A DNA stretch of 36,356 bases from CAZGMC01 sp964526565 (GCA_964526565.1 CAZGMC010000037.1:1-36356); one strand, 5' to 3'; positions 9,394 through 18,364 are shown, counted from the first letter of the stretch. Program-made: numbers and translations. Notes: generated from the letters alone by a model not told the origin.

Positions 9394-9423
9394 TTGTTGC
9401 AAAACACAAACCACTTCTATAAA
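9394..9423 (+). promoter_or_regulatory. Likely sigma70-type promoter of the toxin-antitoxin pair
   Basis: TTGTTG at 9394-9399 and TATAAA at 9418-9423 with an 18-bp spacer, inside a short AT-rich segment that contrasts with the GC-rich surroundings. It sits 34 bp upstream of the antitoxin ATG. Type II systems usually autoregulate here, but no clear operator palindrome was seen. Confidence 0.5.
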
Positions 9424-9457
9424 CTAGCTTAAAATTCAGGTTGGTTTGGAGACTGAC

Positions 9458-9697
9458 ATGCTCACTGTCGGGGCCTTCGAGGCTAAGACCCACCTCTCTT
9501 CGCTGCTCGAACGCGTGGAACGCGGCGAGCACGTGCTCATCACGCGTCATGGCAAAGCGATCGCCAAACTGGTGCCCGCTGAAGCCGTCGACCGGGCGGA
9601 CGTGGAAGCAGCGATCGCCCGACTCAAGGAACTGCGCGCCGGAACCACGCTGGGCGATGTTTCCTGGAAGGCGCTCCGTGACGAGGGGCGGCCGTGA
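9458..9697 (+). CDS. Phd/YefM-type antitoxin of a VapBC-like pair
   Basis: A 79-aa antitoxin. The N-terminal MLTVGAFEAKTHLSSLLERV with GEHVLITRHGKAIAKLVP is the classic Phd/YefM DNA-binding fold; the C-terminal part, about residues 50-79, should wrap the toxin. A ggag sequence 7 bp upstream supports the ATG at 9458 rather than the TTG at 9446. The stop codon overlaps the toxin GTG start (GTGA), giving coupled translation. It neutralises the adjacent PIN toxin and probably represses the operon. Confidence 0.9.
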   Translation: MLTVGAFEAKTHLSSLLERVERGEHVLITRHGKAIAKLVPAEAVDRADVEAAIARLKELRAGTTLGDVSWKALRDEGRP

Positions 9698-10107
9698 GCT
9701 TCGTTGTCGACTGCTCGGTTGCTATAACGTGGTGTTTCGAGGATGAAGCCTCGCCAGAGAGCGATGCTCTCCTTGAGCGTCTGCAGGACGAAGGTGCCAT
9801 GGTCCCCGCCCTCTGGCATCTTGAGGTCGGCAACGTGCTCATTCAGGCTGAGCGGCGCGGGCGGATCGCTGCGGCCGATCTGGCCGCACGCATTAACCTG
9901 TTGGCCAAGCTTCCGCTCGTAACCGACGACGAAACGACGCTTCGCGCCCTGTCGCAGATACTATCGCTCGCTCGAGCCCAGCGCCTTACAACTTATGATG
10001 CAACATACCTTGAGTTGGCGGCCCGGTGCGGCTTGCCCCTGGCGACAAAAGATCAGGAACTGCAGAAGGCAGCCGGACAGCTCGGCGTAAAGGTCCTTCA
10101 GGTCTGA
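9694..10107 (+). CDS. PIN-domain ribonuclease toxin (VapC-type)
   Basis: A 137-aa toxin of the VapC family, a Mg-dependent endoribonuclease. The acidic active-site set is complete: D6 (VVDCSV), E44 (LWHLEVGNVL), D102 (TTYDATYLELA) and D120 (ATKDQEL). Start is GTG at 9694, overlapping the antitoxin stop. It ends 16 bp from the convergent end of the COG2187-like gene. RNA target is unknown. With all catalytic residues present it looks functional. Confidence 0.92.
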   Translation: MSFVVDCSVAITWCFEDEASPESDALLERLQDEGAMVPALWHLEVGNVLIQAERRGRIAAADLAARINLLAKLPLVTDDETTLRALSQILSLARAQRLTTYDATYLELAARCGLPLATKDQELQKAAGQLGVKVLQV

Positions 10108-10123
10108 ACATGCCGGCACCCTC

Positions 10124-11197
10124 TCAACCCAACCCCGCAGCCGCCTCCTCGGCGATCGCCAGGTAGAGCTGCGTCCGCTCGGTCCATTTCCGGGTGTCGG
10201 CCACGTCGGGGTCCTGCAGGTGCCAGGTCGCCAGGCGGGCGCGCAGGCTGGCCCGGTAGCAGCGGTAGAAGGCGACCAGGCGGGCGGGCGGGTCGTCGCC
10301 GGCCACCCGGCAATAGGTGTCGAAGAACACCCGGCCGACCTCGGGTGCGCGCAGGCGCGTGCATTCCATGTCCAGGAAGGTGACCTCGTCGACCGGATCC
10401 GTGATCCGGTGCTCGCGGTCGAACTCCAGGCAGTCGATCACCACCGGCTCGCGCACCAGGCAGATGTGCTCGGGGCGCAGGTCGCCATGGCCCTCGACGA
10501 TGCGGCCGGCGGCGACGCGGCGGTCGAACAGGCCAGAGTCGCCCTCCAGCAGCTCGAACTGCGCCCGGTGGATCGCTGCGGCGCGCTCGCGGTCGCGGCC
10601 GTTCAGCCACTCGGCCAGCCCCTCGGCCAGCAGGTCGTGGTTGGTGGCCACCGCCCGCCGCAGGTGCTCCCGGTAGCCGGCCGGGTCGACGTCCGGCAGC
10701 GGGTTGTCCCGGTAGAAGCGGGCCAGCAGCTCGGCCGCCTTGGCCAACGTCTCGTCGTCCACCGTGGCGTCGCGGATGGCGATGTCGAGCATGCGGTCGG
10801 TGGGCAGACGGCGCATGTGCACCAGCCAGTCCACCGTCTGCCCGGCCCGGCCGATCTGCAGGCCGCTGTCCGCCCCGACGGTCAAGGCCACGACACCCAG
10901 ATAGACCCACGGCGCCAGCCGCCGGTTCAGCCGCACCTCCTGCTCGGCATTGTGCCGCCGCTGCTCGGCCGAGCGAAGGTCAAGGAAATCGGTGCGGACC
11001 GGCTTCTTCAGCTTGTAGGCCTCGGTGCCGGTCAGGAACACCCATGACAGGTGGGTCTCCACCGCCTCGACCGGGCCGACGGCATGCGGATAGTTCTCCG
11101 GCCGGCGCAGGAAGGCGACCTTGGCCTCCAGCGGCAGCTCATCGGCATTGCCGGCGGCAGTGCCGGCGGCGGTGTCGGCGGCGGTGTCGGCGGGCAT
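10124..11197 (-). CDS. COG2187-like protein with aminoglycoside-phosphotransferase fold
   Basis: A 357-aa protein. The segment IVEGHGDLRPEHICL matches the catalytic loop of APH/choline-kinase-like enzymes, with VVIDCLEFDREHRITDPVDE as the following metal-binding region. The N-terminal part (HLSWVFLTGTEAYKLKKPV) matches the COG2187 group. Many members of that group carry a C-terminal P-loop kinase domain; none is present here, so this is the short form. Substrate is unknown. The N-terminal PADTAADTAAGTAAG is a low-complexity extension. Start ATG at 11197 has ggaagg upstream; the longer frame to 12580 is a shadow. Confidence 0.78.
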   Translation of the reverse strand: MPADTAADTAAGTAAGNADELPLEAKVAFLRRPENYPHAVGPVEAVETHLSWVFLTGTEAYKLKKPVRTDFLDLRSAEQRRHNAEQEVRLNRRLAPWVYLGVVALTVGADSGLQIGRAGQTVDWLVHMRRLPTDRMLDIAIRDATVDDETLAKAAELLARFYRDNPLPDVDPAGYREHLRRAVATNHDLLAEGLAEWLNGRDRERAAAIHRAQFELLEGDSGLFDRRVAAGRIVEGHGDLRPEHICLVREPVVIDCLEFDREHRITDPVDEVTFLDMECTRLRAPEVGRVFFDTYCRVAGDDPPARLVAFYRCYRASLRARLATWHLQDPDVADTRKWTERTQLYLAIAEEAAAGLG

Positions 11198-11447
11198 GGG
11201 CGCCCTTCCAGGATCCTGTGCGCCGGCGAGTGGGGCGGCGAGTGTGCCGGCGACCGGCATGGTCGATGATCCCAAGCTTGGTCGGACGGCCCCGGCTTGG
11301 CAAGCGGCAAGCTCCGCCTGCCGGAAAATGGCAGAGCGACCACGCTGAAGGCCGGAACTCCCTGCCCCGTCAGGGGTTGAAAAGGGTCTGGACATGTTCC
11401 GCCGATGCCCCTCCGCAGAGGGACGGATCAGCAGGGAAGCCGGTGCC

Positions 11448-11804
11448 ATGGCCGTGCAGGACGTCGTGATCACCCCGGTCGGACTGCCCGGCCTGCTCGA
11501 ACTGCCGGAGGGGGCGCAGGCCATCGTCCTGTTCGCCCATGGCAGCGGCTCCAGCCGGTTCAGCCCGCGCAACACGCAGGTCGCCCGCGGCCTGAACGAG
11601 GCCGGCCCGGGCACGCTGCCGTTCGATCTGCTGACCGCCGAGGAGGGCGCCGACCGGGCCAAGGACTTGCGGATCATTCCGCACGCCACCCATCTTTTCG
11701 AGGAGCCCGGCACGCTGGAGGTGGTGATCGCCGAGGCGCGCCAGTGGTCCACCGGACGTCTCATCGCACATGCCAGCCGGAGCGGCGAGGCCAGGACATC
11801 ATGA
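11448..11804 (+). pseudogene. Internally deleted alpha/beta hydrolase (dienelactone-hydrolase-like)
   Basis: A 118-codon remnant. The N-terminal half (LPEGAQAIVLFAHGSGSSRF and NTQVARGLNEAGPGTLPFDLLTA) and the C-terminal end (PHATHLFEEPGTLEVV) match an alpha/beta hydrolase commonly paired with or fused to a phosphoribosyltransferase. The middle of the family, roughly 100 residues with the nucleophile elbow and catalytic Asp, is missing, although the reading frame is kept. The junction lies near FDLLTAEEGADRAKDLRIIP. The catalytic His region (ATHLF) remains, so hydrolase activity is unlikely. Its stop overlaps the next gene's ATG (ATGA). A start at 11394 is also possible. Confidence 0.75.
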
Positions 11805-12487
11805 TGTTCGCCGATCGAACGGAAGCAGGCCGGCAGCTGGCCGGGCAGCTGATGCGCTTCAAGGACGAGCACCCCGTCGTCCTGGCGCTGCCGCGCGGCG
11901 GCGTGCCCATCGGGTTCGAGGTCGCCGTGGCGCTGGCGGCACCGCTGGACCTGGTGCTGGTGCGCAAGATCGGCGCCCCGTACCAGCCCGAGCTGGCGGT
12001 CGGCGCGGTGGTCGACGGGGAACGCCCGGTCACCGTCGTCAACGAGGAGATCGTCCGCATGCTGCGACTGCCGGACGACTACATCGAGGAGGAAGGCCGG
12101 CGCCAGCTGACCGAGATCGAGCGGCGGCGGCGCCTCTACCTGTCCGGGCTGGAGCGTCCGTCGGTGGCCGGCACGACGGCGATCATCGTCGACGACGGCA
12201 TTGCCACCGGCGCCACGGTGCGCGCCGCCGTGCGCGCGATCCGGCAGCATGCGCCGCGCCGGCTGGTGGTGGCCACACCGGTGGCGCCGCCCGATGCCGT
12301 GCGCGCTCTGGAGCGCGAGGCCGACGCGGTGGTGTGCCTCGACACGCCGCCGGAATTCGGCGCCATCGGCTACTTCTACCGCGACTTCCATCAGGTTCCG
12401 GACGAGGAGGTCGTCGCCCTGCTGCGTCGCGCCGCCGATGCCCGGAACCGGGCTCGCGAGTCGTCGGCCGGCACGGCGCCATCCTGA
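11801..12487 (+). CDS. Phosphoribosyltransferase family protein (COG1926-like)
   Basis: A 228-aa type I PRTase-fold protein. The PRPP-binding loop is AIIVDDGIATGATVRAAV, and there is an N-terminal LALPRGGVPIGFEVA and a characteristic LVLVRKIGAPYQPELAVGAV stretch. Family members occur next to or fused with alpha/beta hydrolases, as here. Base substrate is unknown. Start ATG at 11801 overlaps the hydrolase stop; a second ATG follows directly. The C-terminal end (RNRARESSAGTAPS) looks non-conserved. Confidence 0.87.
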   Translation: MMFADRTEAGRQLAGQLMRFKDEHPVVLALPRGGVPIGFEVAVALAAPLDLVLVRKIGAPYQPELAVGAVVDGERPVTVVNEEIVRMLRLPDDYIEEEGRRQLTEIERRRRLYLSGLERPSVAGTTAIIVDDGIATGATVRAAVRAIRQHAPRRLVVATPVAPPDAVRALEREADAVVCLDTPPEFGAIGYFYRDFHQVPDEEVVALLRRAADARNRARESSAGTAPS

Positions 12488-12896
12488 CGGGACAGCCGAC
12501 CTGGCGTTGCGGCAGCAGGTTGATCGCTTCCCAGGATTGCCCGGATGTGCGGCTGCGGCCGATCCGCAAACATTCGACATCTACCATTTACCAGAAAAAG
12601 TGACAACTGATTGCCATGGAAGACGCCGGGTAGTGACACGCAACCCGCATCAGGACACCATGCCTCTTCGCGGGACATTATGTTGGTTCCTGGTAGCCCG
12701 ACTGCTCATGCCGGCCTGTAACGATTCTCGGGCCTGCGGAATTCCGATACGGTCGCTGCTTTTTCGCCTTTGGAGCTACCGAATGCCAATGTAGTCTGCC
12801 CGGTACAGGTCGCAGCGGCGCACGGGCCGCATGAACGAAGGCGCTTGAGCGGTCGCCCTGACGCCACAACAATCAACCGGGAAAAAGAACAACATT
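12488..12896. other. Intergenic region upstream of leuB
   Basis: A 409-bp stretch, less GC-rich in the middle and 3' part than nearby genes. It contains a leuB-proximal gggaaaaaga that may serve as ribosome binding site. I see no convincing ORF, tRNA, terminator hairpin with T-tract or leucine-rich leader peptide. The leuB promoter should lie here. Confidence 0.6.
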
Positions 12897-14009
12897 ATGA
12901 CCGACGCTGTGAAACTTCTTATCCTGCCGGGAGACGGAATCGGTCCCGAAGTGATGCGGCAGGTTCTTCGTGTCATTGACTGGGTCGGCGAGACACGCGG
13001 CATCGACTTTCAGATCACCGAAGGCCTGGTCGGCGGCGCCGCCATCGACCGGCACCGCGTACCGCTGACGGACGAGACGATGGCTCTGGCCGCGGCGTCG
13101 GATGCCGTGCTGCTGGGCGCTGTCGGCGGCCCGAAATGGGACAATGTCGATTTCGCCATACGGCCGGAGGCCGGCCTGCTGCGGCTGCGCCGCGAGCTGG
13201 GACTGTTCGCCAACCTGCGTCCCGCCCTGGTGTTCCCGGCGCTGGCCGAGGCATCCACGCTGAAGCGCGACGTGGTGGCCGGGCTCGACATCATGATCGT
13301 GCGCGAGCTGACCGGCGGCGTCTACTACGGCGAGCCGCGCGGCATCGAGACCCTGCCCGACGGCCGCCGCCGCGGCGTCAACACCCAGGTCTACACGACC
13401 GACGAGATCCGCCGCGTCGCCACGGTCGCCTTCGACCTGGCCAGCCGACGGCAGAAGCGGGTTTGTTCGGTGGACAAGGCCAACGTCATGGAATCCGGCC
13501 GCCTCTGGCGGGAAGAGGTGACGGCGCTGCAGCGCGAGGCCCATCCCGACATCGAGCTGACCCACATGTACGCCGACAACTGCGCCATGCAGCTGGTCCG
13601 CAACCCGAAGCAGTTCGACGTCATCGTCACCGACAACCTGTTCGGCGACATCCTGTCGGACGAGGCGGCGATGCTGACCGGCTCGCTGGGCATGCTGCCC
13701 TCGGCCTCGCTCGGCACCGTCGACGACCGCGGCAGGCGCAAGGCGCTGTACGAGCCGGTGCACGGCTCCGCGCCGGACATCGCCGGCAGGGACATGGCCA
13801 ACCCCATCGCCACGCTGCTCAGCTTCGCCATGCTGCTGCGCTACAGCCTGAACCGCGGCGACGAGGCGGACCTGCTGGAGCAGGCGGTGCAGAACGTGCT
13901 GGCCGGTGGCATCCGCACGGCCGACATCATGGCGCCGGGCATGGCGCGGGTGTCGACCGGCGTGATGGGCGACAGCATCATGCGGGCCCTGAACAAGCTG
14001 GGGGCATAG
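12897..14009 (+). CDS. leuB: 3-isopropylmalate dehydrogenase LeuB
   Basis: NAD-dependent oxidative decarboxylase of the leucine pathway (3-isopropylmalate to 2-oxoisocaproate). It is 370 aa with GDGIGPEVM, the substrate region ELGLFANLRP, RELTGGVYYGEPRG, SVDKANVMESGRLWREEV (catalytic Lys), and DNLFGDILSDEAAML (metal-binding Asp residues), then the NAD-binding region EPVHGSAPDIAGRD. All conserved elements are intact. The ATG at 12897 is preceded by a purine-rich stretch. It stands alone: leuC and leuD are not in the window. Confidence 0.96.
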   Translation: MTDAVKLLILPGDGIGPEVMRQVLRVIDWVGETRGIDFQITEGLVGGAAIDRHRVPLTDETMALAAASDAVLLGAVGGPKWDNVDFAIRPEAGLLRLRRELGLFANLRPALVFPALAEASTLKRDVVAGLDIMIVRELTGGVYYGEPRGIETLPDGRRRGVNTQVYTTDEIRRVATVAFDLASRRQKRVCSVDKANVMESGRLWREEVTALQREAHPDIELTHMYADNCAMQLVRNPKQFDVIVTDNLFGDILSDEAAMLTGSLGMLPSASLGTVDDRGRRKALYEPVHGSAPDIAGRDMANPIATLLSFAMLLRYSLNRGDEADLLEQAVQNVLAGGIRTADIMAPGMARVSTGVMGDSIMRALNKLGA

Positions 14010-14226
14010 GAGCCGCGCCCGCCACCGGATTGGCCGGACGGCCCGGGGCGCGGAAGGACTTGAGATTGTCGTGCCCGGCTTTTTTTCGCCAGGGTACGTG
14101 CGGACGTTCCCGGATGGCGCGCAAGCGCATCATCCATGGCAGGCGGCCGCATAATCGCTTAGAGTATCGGGATCGAGCCGATGCCCGGAGCGGCACGGCT
14201 CGGCCCCGGCCTGACCCGGGCCAAGC

Positions 14227-14919
14227 ATGGCGCAGGGACATTCACCGATGGGATTTGAGGTTGCGGAGTTCGTCGACAATCCGGAGCCGCGCTGCCCGGT
14301 GGCGCTGGTGCTCGACACGTCCAAGTCGATGACCGGCGAGCGGATCGAGGAGCTCAACGCCGGCGTGGCGACGTTCAAGGAAGAGGTCATGCGCGACGAA
14401 CTCGCCGCGGTGCGCGTCGAGGTCGCCATGATTACCTTCGGCGGCCGGGTCATGGTGCCGCAGGCATTCGTCACCGTCGACCGGTTCGAGCCGCCGGAGC
14501 TGACCGCCGGCGGCAAGACGCCGCTGGGCGGCGCCGTCGAGATCGCCCTGGACCTCGTGGAACAGCGCAAGACGGTCTACCGCGAGCACGGCATCCCCTA
14601 CTACCGTCCGTGGGTGTTCCTGATCACCGACGGCGCGCCCACCGACGGCGAGCTGTGGCGCCGCGCCGCCGAGCGCGTCCAAGCCGCCGAGGCCGAGCGG
14701 CGAATCAGCTTCTTCGCCGTCGGCGTCGAGGGGGCGGACTTCGACCTGCTGGGCCAGATCACGCCGCCGTCACGGCCGCCGCTGATGCTGCAGCGGCTGC
14801 GCTTCCGCGACCTGTTCGAGTGGCTGTCGGTCAGCGTCCGCCGCGTCTCCACCAGCGCCGTCGGCGCCGACTCCATCCCGCTGCCGGCCGTCGATGGGTG
14901 GAGTCAGCTGCCGCCGTGA
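14227..14919 (+). CDS. TerY/YegL-like von Willebrand A domain protein
   Basis: A 230-aa VWA-domain protein, probably cytosolic. The MIDAS metal site is present: CPVALVLDTSKSM (D30, S32, S34), a Thr in GGKTPLGGAVE, and ITDGAPTDGE. It is the first gene of a tightly overlapping three-gene operon whose other members are a PP2C phosphatase and a kinase. This is the arrangement called the TerY-P triad in studies of tellurium-resistance-associated genes, and is like E. coli yegL-yegK-yegI. VWA proteins act in metal-dependent assembly; the partner here is unknown. ATG 14227 or 14248 may be the start. The stop overlaps the next GTG (GTGA). Confidence 0.9.
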   Translation: MAQGHSPMGFEVAEFVDNPEPRCPVALVLDTSKSMTGERIEELNAGVATFKEEVMRDELAAVRVEVAMITFGGRVMVPQAFVTVDRFEPPELTAGGKTPLGGAVEIALDLVEQRKTVYREHGIPYYRPWVFLITDGAPTDGELWRRAAERVQAAEAERRISFFAVGVEGADFDLLGQITPPSRPPLMLQRLRFRDLFEWLSVSVRRVSTSAVGADSIPLPAVDGWSQLPP

Positions 14920-15761
14920 TCCCGGCCGCCCCCGCTCCCGATGTGGTCCCCGCCGCGGCGCCCGTTGCCGGAAGCGCGTGGCGGGCGGTGGCGGCGTTCC
15001 GGCAGGGCGAGCGCCACCGCCGCGAGGGCCAGCCCTGCGAGGACTATGCGGCGGTGCGCGTCATCGGCGACCTGCTCGTGGGTGTCGTCGCCGACGGGGC
15101 CGGCAGCGCCCGCTGGTCGCGCCTTGGAGCCGGACTGGCGGTGCGCGGCATCCTGTCGCGGCTGACGGCGGGGCTGGTCGCCAGCGGCGCGGCCGGCGCC
15201 GCCGGGCCGCCCGATGCCGCGGCCTTGCGCGCCTGCTTCGGCACGGCGCTGGCCTGCGGGCTGAACCGCCTGCGCGGCGCCGCCGACGCCCGCACCGCCG
15301 TCGTCAACGACTTCGCCTGCACCGTGCTGGCGCTGGCGGCGACCCCGGCGTGGGCGGCGGCGCTGCAGATCGGCGACGGCCTGATCGTGGTGCGCGACGA
15401 CACGCCGTCCTACCAGCTCATGTTCACGCCGCAGACCGGGGAATACGTGAACGAGACCCGCTTCCTGACCGACATCGACGCCCCGGCCGCGGCACGCTTT
15501 TCCCTCAGCCACCGGGCGCCGACCTTCGTCTGCCTGGCCACCGACGGGCTGACCGCCGTGTCCATCGACTTTCGCCGGCGCCGCCCCCACGCGCCCTTTT
15601 TCGGCCCGATCGAGACCTATCTGCGCGGCGCCGCCGATGCCGGCGAGGCGCGGCAGGCGGCGCGCGCGTTCCTCGGGTCGGAGCGGCTGGCGCAGCGCTC
15701 GGACGACGACCGCGCCCTGCTCCTGGCCGTCCGGCTCGACGCCGCGGGAGCCGGCGGATGA
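14916..15761 (+). CDS. PP2C-family serine/threonine phosphatase (YegK-like)
   Basis: A 281-aa phosphatase. It has an N-terminal GQPCEDYAAV, the metal site GVVADGAGSARWSRLGA (D60, G61), CTVLALAATPAWAAALQIGDG, LATDGLTAV and the C-terminal SDDDRALLL, in PP2C order. Some positions deviate from the canonical family (GDG for GDS; no Thr after the last DD). It starts with GTG overlapping the VWA stop, and its own stop overlaps the kinase start (ATGA), so all three are likely translated together. It should remove phosphates placed by the neighbouring kinase; the substrate is inferred to include the VWA protein or an unknown client. Confidence 0.88.
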   Translation: MIPAAPAPDVVPAAAPVAGSAWRAVAAFRQGERHRREGQPCEDYAAVRVIGDLLVGVVADGAGSARWSRLGAGLAVRGILSRLTAGLVASGAAGAAGPPDAAALRACFGTALACGLNRLRGAADARTAVVNDFACTVLALAATPAWAAALQIGDGLIVVRDDTPSYQLMFTPQTGEYVNETRFLTDIDAPAAARFSLSHRAPTFVCLATDGLTAVSIDFRRRRPHAPFFGPIETYLRGAADAGEARQAARAFLGSERLAQRSDDDRALLLAVRLDAAGAGG

Positions 15762-17491
15762 GCGGGCTGGCCATTGTCGGCGGCGGCCCGCTGAGCCTGG
15801 TCGCCACTGTTGCCAGCAGCGGCGAGGGCACCGTCAGCGAGACCGATGCCCCCGGCCTGCTGGCCAAGATCTACCACCGCCCCGACCAGCGGCGCATCGA
15901 CAAGGTCCGCGCCATGATCGGCCGGCCGCCGGCCGATCCGACGCGCCGCCAGGGCCACCGCTCCATCGCCTGGCCGCAGCGGCTGGTCGCGTGCGACGGC
16001 GAGCCGGTCGGCTTCCTGATGCCGTACATCCGCGACGCGATGCGGCTGACGACGCTGTACAACCACCGCCTCCGCCGCCAGCGGGTGCCGGGCTTCGACT
16101 GGTACTGCCTGCACGTCACCGCCTACAACGTCGCCTGGATCGTCCGTGCCCTGCACGAGCGCGGCTACGTCATCGGCGACCTGAAGACCGACAACCTGCT
16201 GGTCTCGCGCGACGCCCTGGTCAGCATCATCGACACCGACTCCTTCCAGGTGCGCGACCCGGCCACCGGCCAGGTCCACCACTGCGCCGTCGGCAGCGAG
16301 GGATTCACGCCGCCCGAGCTGATCGGCCACGAACTGGGCACGATCGAGCGTACCGAGCTGCACGACCGCTTCGGGCTGGCCGTGATCATCCATCTGCTGC
16401 TGCTCGGCAGCCACCCCTACCAGGGCCAATGGCAGGGCGGCGGCGACCCGCCGCCACTGGATACGCTGATCCGCTTCGGTGACTTCCCCTATGCCGGCGC
16501 CAGCCGGCTGCGGCCGGGGCCGCTGGCGCTCGGCCTCGAGGCGCTGCACCCGGCGCTGGAGCAGGCGATCCGCCAGACCTTCGAGCAGGGCCACGGCAAT
16601 CCGCACCGGCGTCCTTCGGCGGCGGAGTGGACCGGCCTGCTGACCACGGCGCTCGACGACCTGCTGCCGTGCACCGACAGCGAGGGCCACTTCCTTTCCG
16701 CGGCGCGCGGTTTCTGTCCGTGGTGCTCGCGGCGCCGCACCACCGGCGTCGACCTGTTCCCGCCGGTGCCAGACGACGAGGTGCCGCGCGCCGTCTTCGT
16801 GCGCAAGCTGCACGCCGCCCTGGACAAGGGTGACGACCGCACCGTGGCCCGCCTGTGGGGCGGCCTGTCGTGGCTGCGTGCCCTGTCCCATGCCGGCGAC
16901 GTGGCGCGGCGCGCCGCACTGGCCGTGGCGCGCATCAAGGCCGTGGACCAGATCGTTGCCCGCCTGAGCAGCGGCGACCGCTCGCTCGACGCCGACGAGC
17001 AGGTCGTCCGCCTGTGGCGCGGCCCGCCCGACCTGTCGGCCAGCGGCGCCGCGGTCGGCACCGAGGTCGACGGCCGGCCCCTGGCGGCGGTCGTCGCCGC
17101 CTGCGAGCGGCGGGTCACCGCGGCGCGGCGGCTGCAGTCGGCGATCGCCGCGGCGCGCTCCGGCGGCCGGCTGACCGTGGCCGGCGAGGAGGCGGTGCTG
17201 CGCGCCCATGACGAGGCGGTTGCTCACTTCGCCGACCGGCCCGAGGCCCTGGCCCGCTTCCAGCGCCGGGTCGACCAGGCGCGCCAGCGGCTGGCCGCCT
17301 GGCAGGGCCTGACCGCCGCGGTCAATGCCGGCGCCGCCGAGCTGGCGCTGCAGGTGTGGCGCGTCGCCGGGCCACTGTTCGCGGATTTCGCGCCGGCCAT
17401 CACGCTGGCCCCGCACATCGATGCCCTGCGCCGCGGCACCGTCGCCGCCCGGCGCCGCGGCAGGACACCGGCGCGCCGCTCCGAAGATTAG
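15758..17491 (+). CDS. Protein kinase with zinc-ribbon and helical tail (YegI-like)
   Basis: A 577-aa atypical kinase. The N-lobe has GEGTVSE and LLAKIYH (K37). The catalytic loop VIGDLKTDNLLV contains D141 and N146, and the metal motif DFG is replaced by IIDTDSFQV, as in the YegI family. RRPSAAEW near residue 284 ends the kinase domain. A putative zinc ribbon follows (C305, H311, C320, C323; FCPWCSRR), then about 240 residues of charged helical sequence of unknown function. ATG at 15758 overlaps the phosphatase stop. It forms the TerY-P triad with the preceding two genes; predicted role is phospho-signalling in stress response or DNA processing. Confidence 0.88.
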   Translation: MSGLAIVGGGPLSLVATVASSGEGTVSETDAPGLLAKIYHRPDQRRIDKVRAMIGRPPADPTRRQGHRSIAWPQRLVACDGEPVGFLMPYIRDAMRLTTLYNHRLRRQRVPGFDWYCLHVTAYNVAWIVRALHERGYVIGDLKTDNLLVSRDALVSIIDTDSFQVRDPATGQVHHCAVGSEGFTPPELIGHELGTIERTELHDRFGLAVIIHLLLLGSHPYQGQWQGGGDPPPLDTLIRFGDFPYAGASRLRPGPLALGLEALHPALEQAIRQTFEQGHGNPHRRPSAAEWTGLLTTALDDLLPCTDSEGHFLSAARGFCPWCSRRRTTGVDLFPPVPDDEVPRAVFVRKLHAALDKGDDRTVARLWGGLSWLRALSHAGDVARRAALAVARIKAVDQIVARLSSGDRSLDADEQVVRLWRGPPDLSASGAAVGTEVDGRPLAAVVAACERRVTAARRLQSAIAAARSGGRLTVAGEEAVLRAHDEAVAHFADRPEALARFQRRVDQARQRLAAWQGLTAAVNAGAAELALQVWRVAGPLFADFAPAITLAPHIDALRRGTVAARRRGRTPARRSED

Positions 17492-17583
17492 AGATGTTCA
17501 CCCATTCGTTGTTGCCGGAAGACGAAACGGGGTTCGATTTTGCCGGATCTGTATCACTTCGATGTCTAATTTGGTTGCTGGAC

Positions 17584-17589
17584 TATAAT
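17584..17589 (+). promoter_or_regulatory. Possible -10 box (TATAAT)
   Basis: A perfect TATAAT in an AT-rich pocket 55 bp upstream of the likely GTG start of the DUF2786-like gene. No good -35 hexamer is visible at 16-18 bp. It suggests that this gene has its own promoter rather than only read-through from the kinase operon. Confidence 0.35.
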
Positions 17590-17638
17590 CCTTGTCTTAA
17601 TCTTGCGTCCCGCGGGCAAGTTTGTGCCGGGGCGCGCC

Positions 17639-18211
17639 GTGGCGCTGGATGTCGACAGGTTCTGCAAAGTGCTGGCACTGGCCGGTTCGGCCAGCGACGG
17701 CGAGGCGCTGTCGGCTCTCCGCCGCGCCCGAGCCATGCTGGCCGACAGCGGCCTGTCGTTCACCGACATTGCCGCCCGGCTGGGCCAAAGTAACGACAAG
17801 CAGAATGCCGCCGACCGTGCCCGCGCCGACCTGGCCTCGCTGATCTGGGAGTACTCCCACAAAGACAAGACCGTGCGCGGCCTGCAGCAGCGCATCGGCG
17901 AGCTGCAGGCGGCCCTGGCCCAGAAGGACCGGGTCATCGACCGCCTGCGCCGCGAGCTGGCCGAGCTGATCGCCGCCCGCCACGAGGAGCGCCGCCACTA
18001 CGAGGAGGCGCTGGCCCGGCAGCTCCGGCCGCCACCGCCGCCGCCGCCGGAGGGGAAGGGGGAGCGGGAGCGGCCCGGCCCGCCGCAGCGAGACGCCTTC
18101 CCCGACCCGGACCAGCCCTGTTGCCCCGCGCCGCGCCCGGCGGCCCGCCCGCGCCGCACCGGCCGCCGCCGCGGACCGGCGCCGGGGCAGCTGGAGCTGG
18201 CGCTGTGGTAG
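17639..18211 (+). CDS. DUF2786-like coiled-coil protein
   Basis: A 190-aa protein of unknown function. The N-terminal LDVDRFCKVLALAGSASDGE with ALSALRRARAMLADSGLSF fits the DUF2786-type helical module (about residues 3-45). Residues about 60-135 are strongly charged with a heptad-like pattern (LQQRIGELQAALAQKDRVID), predicted coiled coil. The C-terminal ~60 residues are Pro/Arg-rich low complexity. The GTG at 17639 is chosen for position before the conserved module; TTG at 17603 or GTG at 17624 are alternatives. It lies 147 bp after the triad kinase, same strand, and is convergent with the Csx16 gene. Confidence 0.65.
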   Translation: MALDVDRFCKVLALAGSASDGEALSALRRARAMLADSGLSFTDIAARLGQSNDKQNAADRARADLASLIWEYSHKDKTVRGLQQRIGELQAALAQKDRVIDRLRRELAELIAARHEERRHYEEALARQLRPPPPPPPEGKGERERPGPPQRDAFPDPDQPCCPAPRPAARPRRTGRRRGPAPGQLELALW

Positions 18212-18364
18212 GATGGTGGAGGATCTTATACCAGCGGCCCTTTCTCCTGACCGCCGTGAAATGCCATCCGCGTCCGCTGCAAGTGCCGGCTCCGAGGGCA
18301 GGTCGCCCAGCCCCCCGGCCCTGGTGGTGCAGCGGCTGCCCGCAGCCGGTACGGCCGGTCGGCC

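Noticed and set aside
9335..9457. Operator palindrome for the toxin-antitoxin pair
   Set aside because: Only a 5-bp gtggt/accac pairing is visible, which is not enough to call an operator.
12594..12794. Short open frames upstream of leuB as a leader peptide
   Set aside because: No leucine codon cluster, no ribosome binding site and no attenuator-like hairpin with a T-tract.
14010..14100. Rho-independent terminator after leuB
   Set aside because: A T-run is present at 14080-14086, but no compact stem precedes it; the best pairing (gccgg/ccggc) needs a loop of more than 30 nt.
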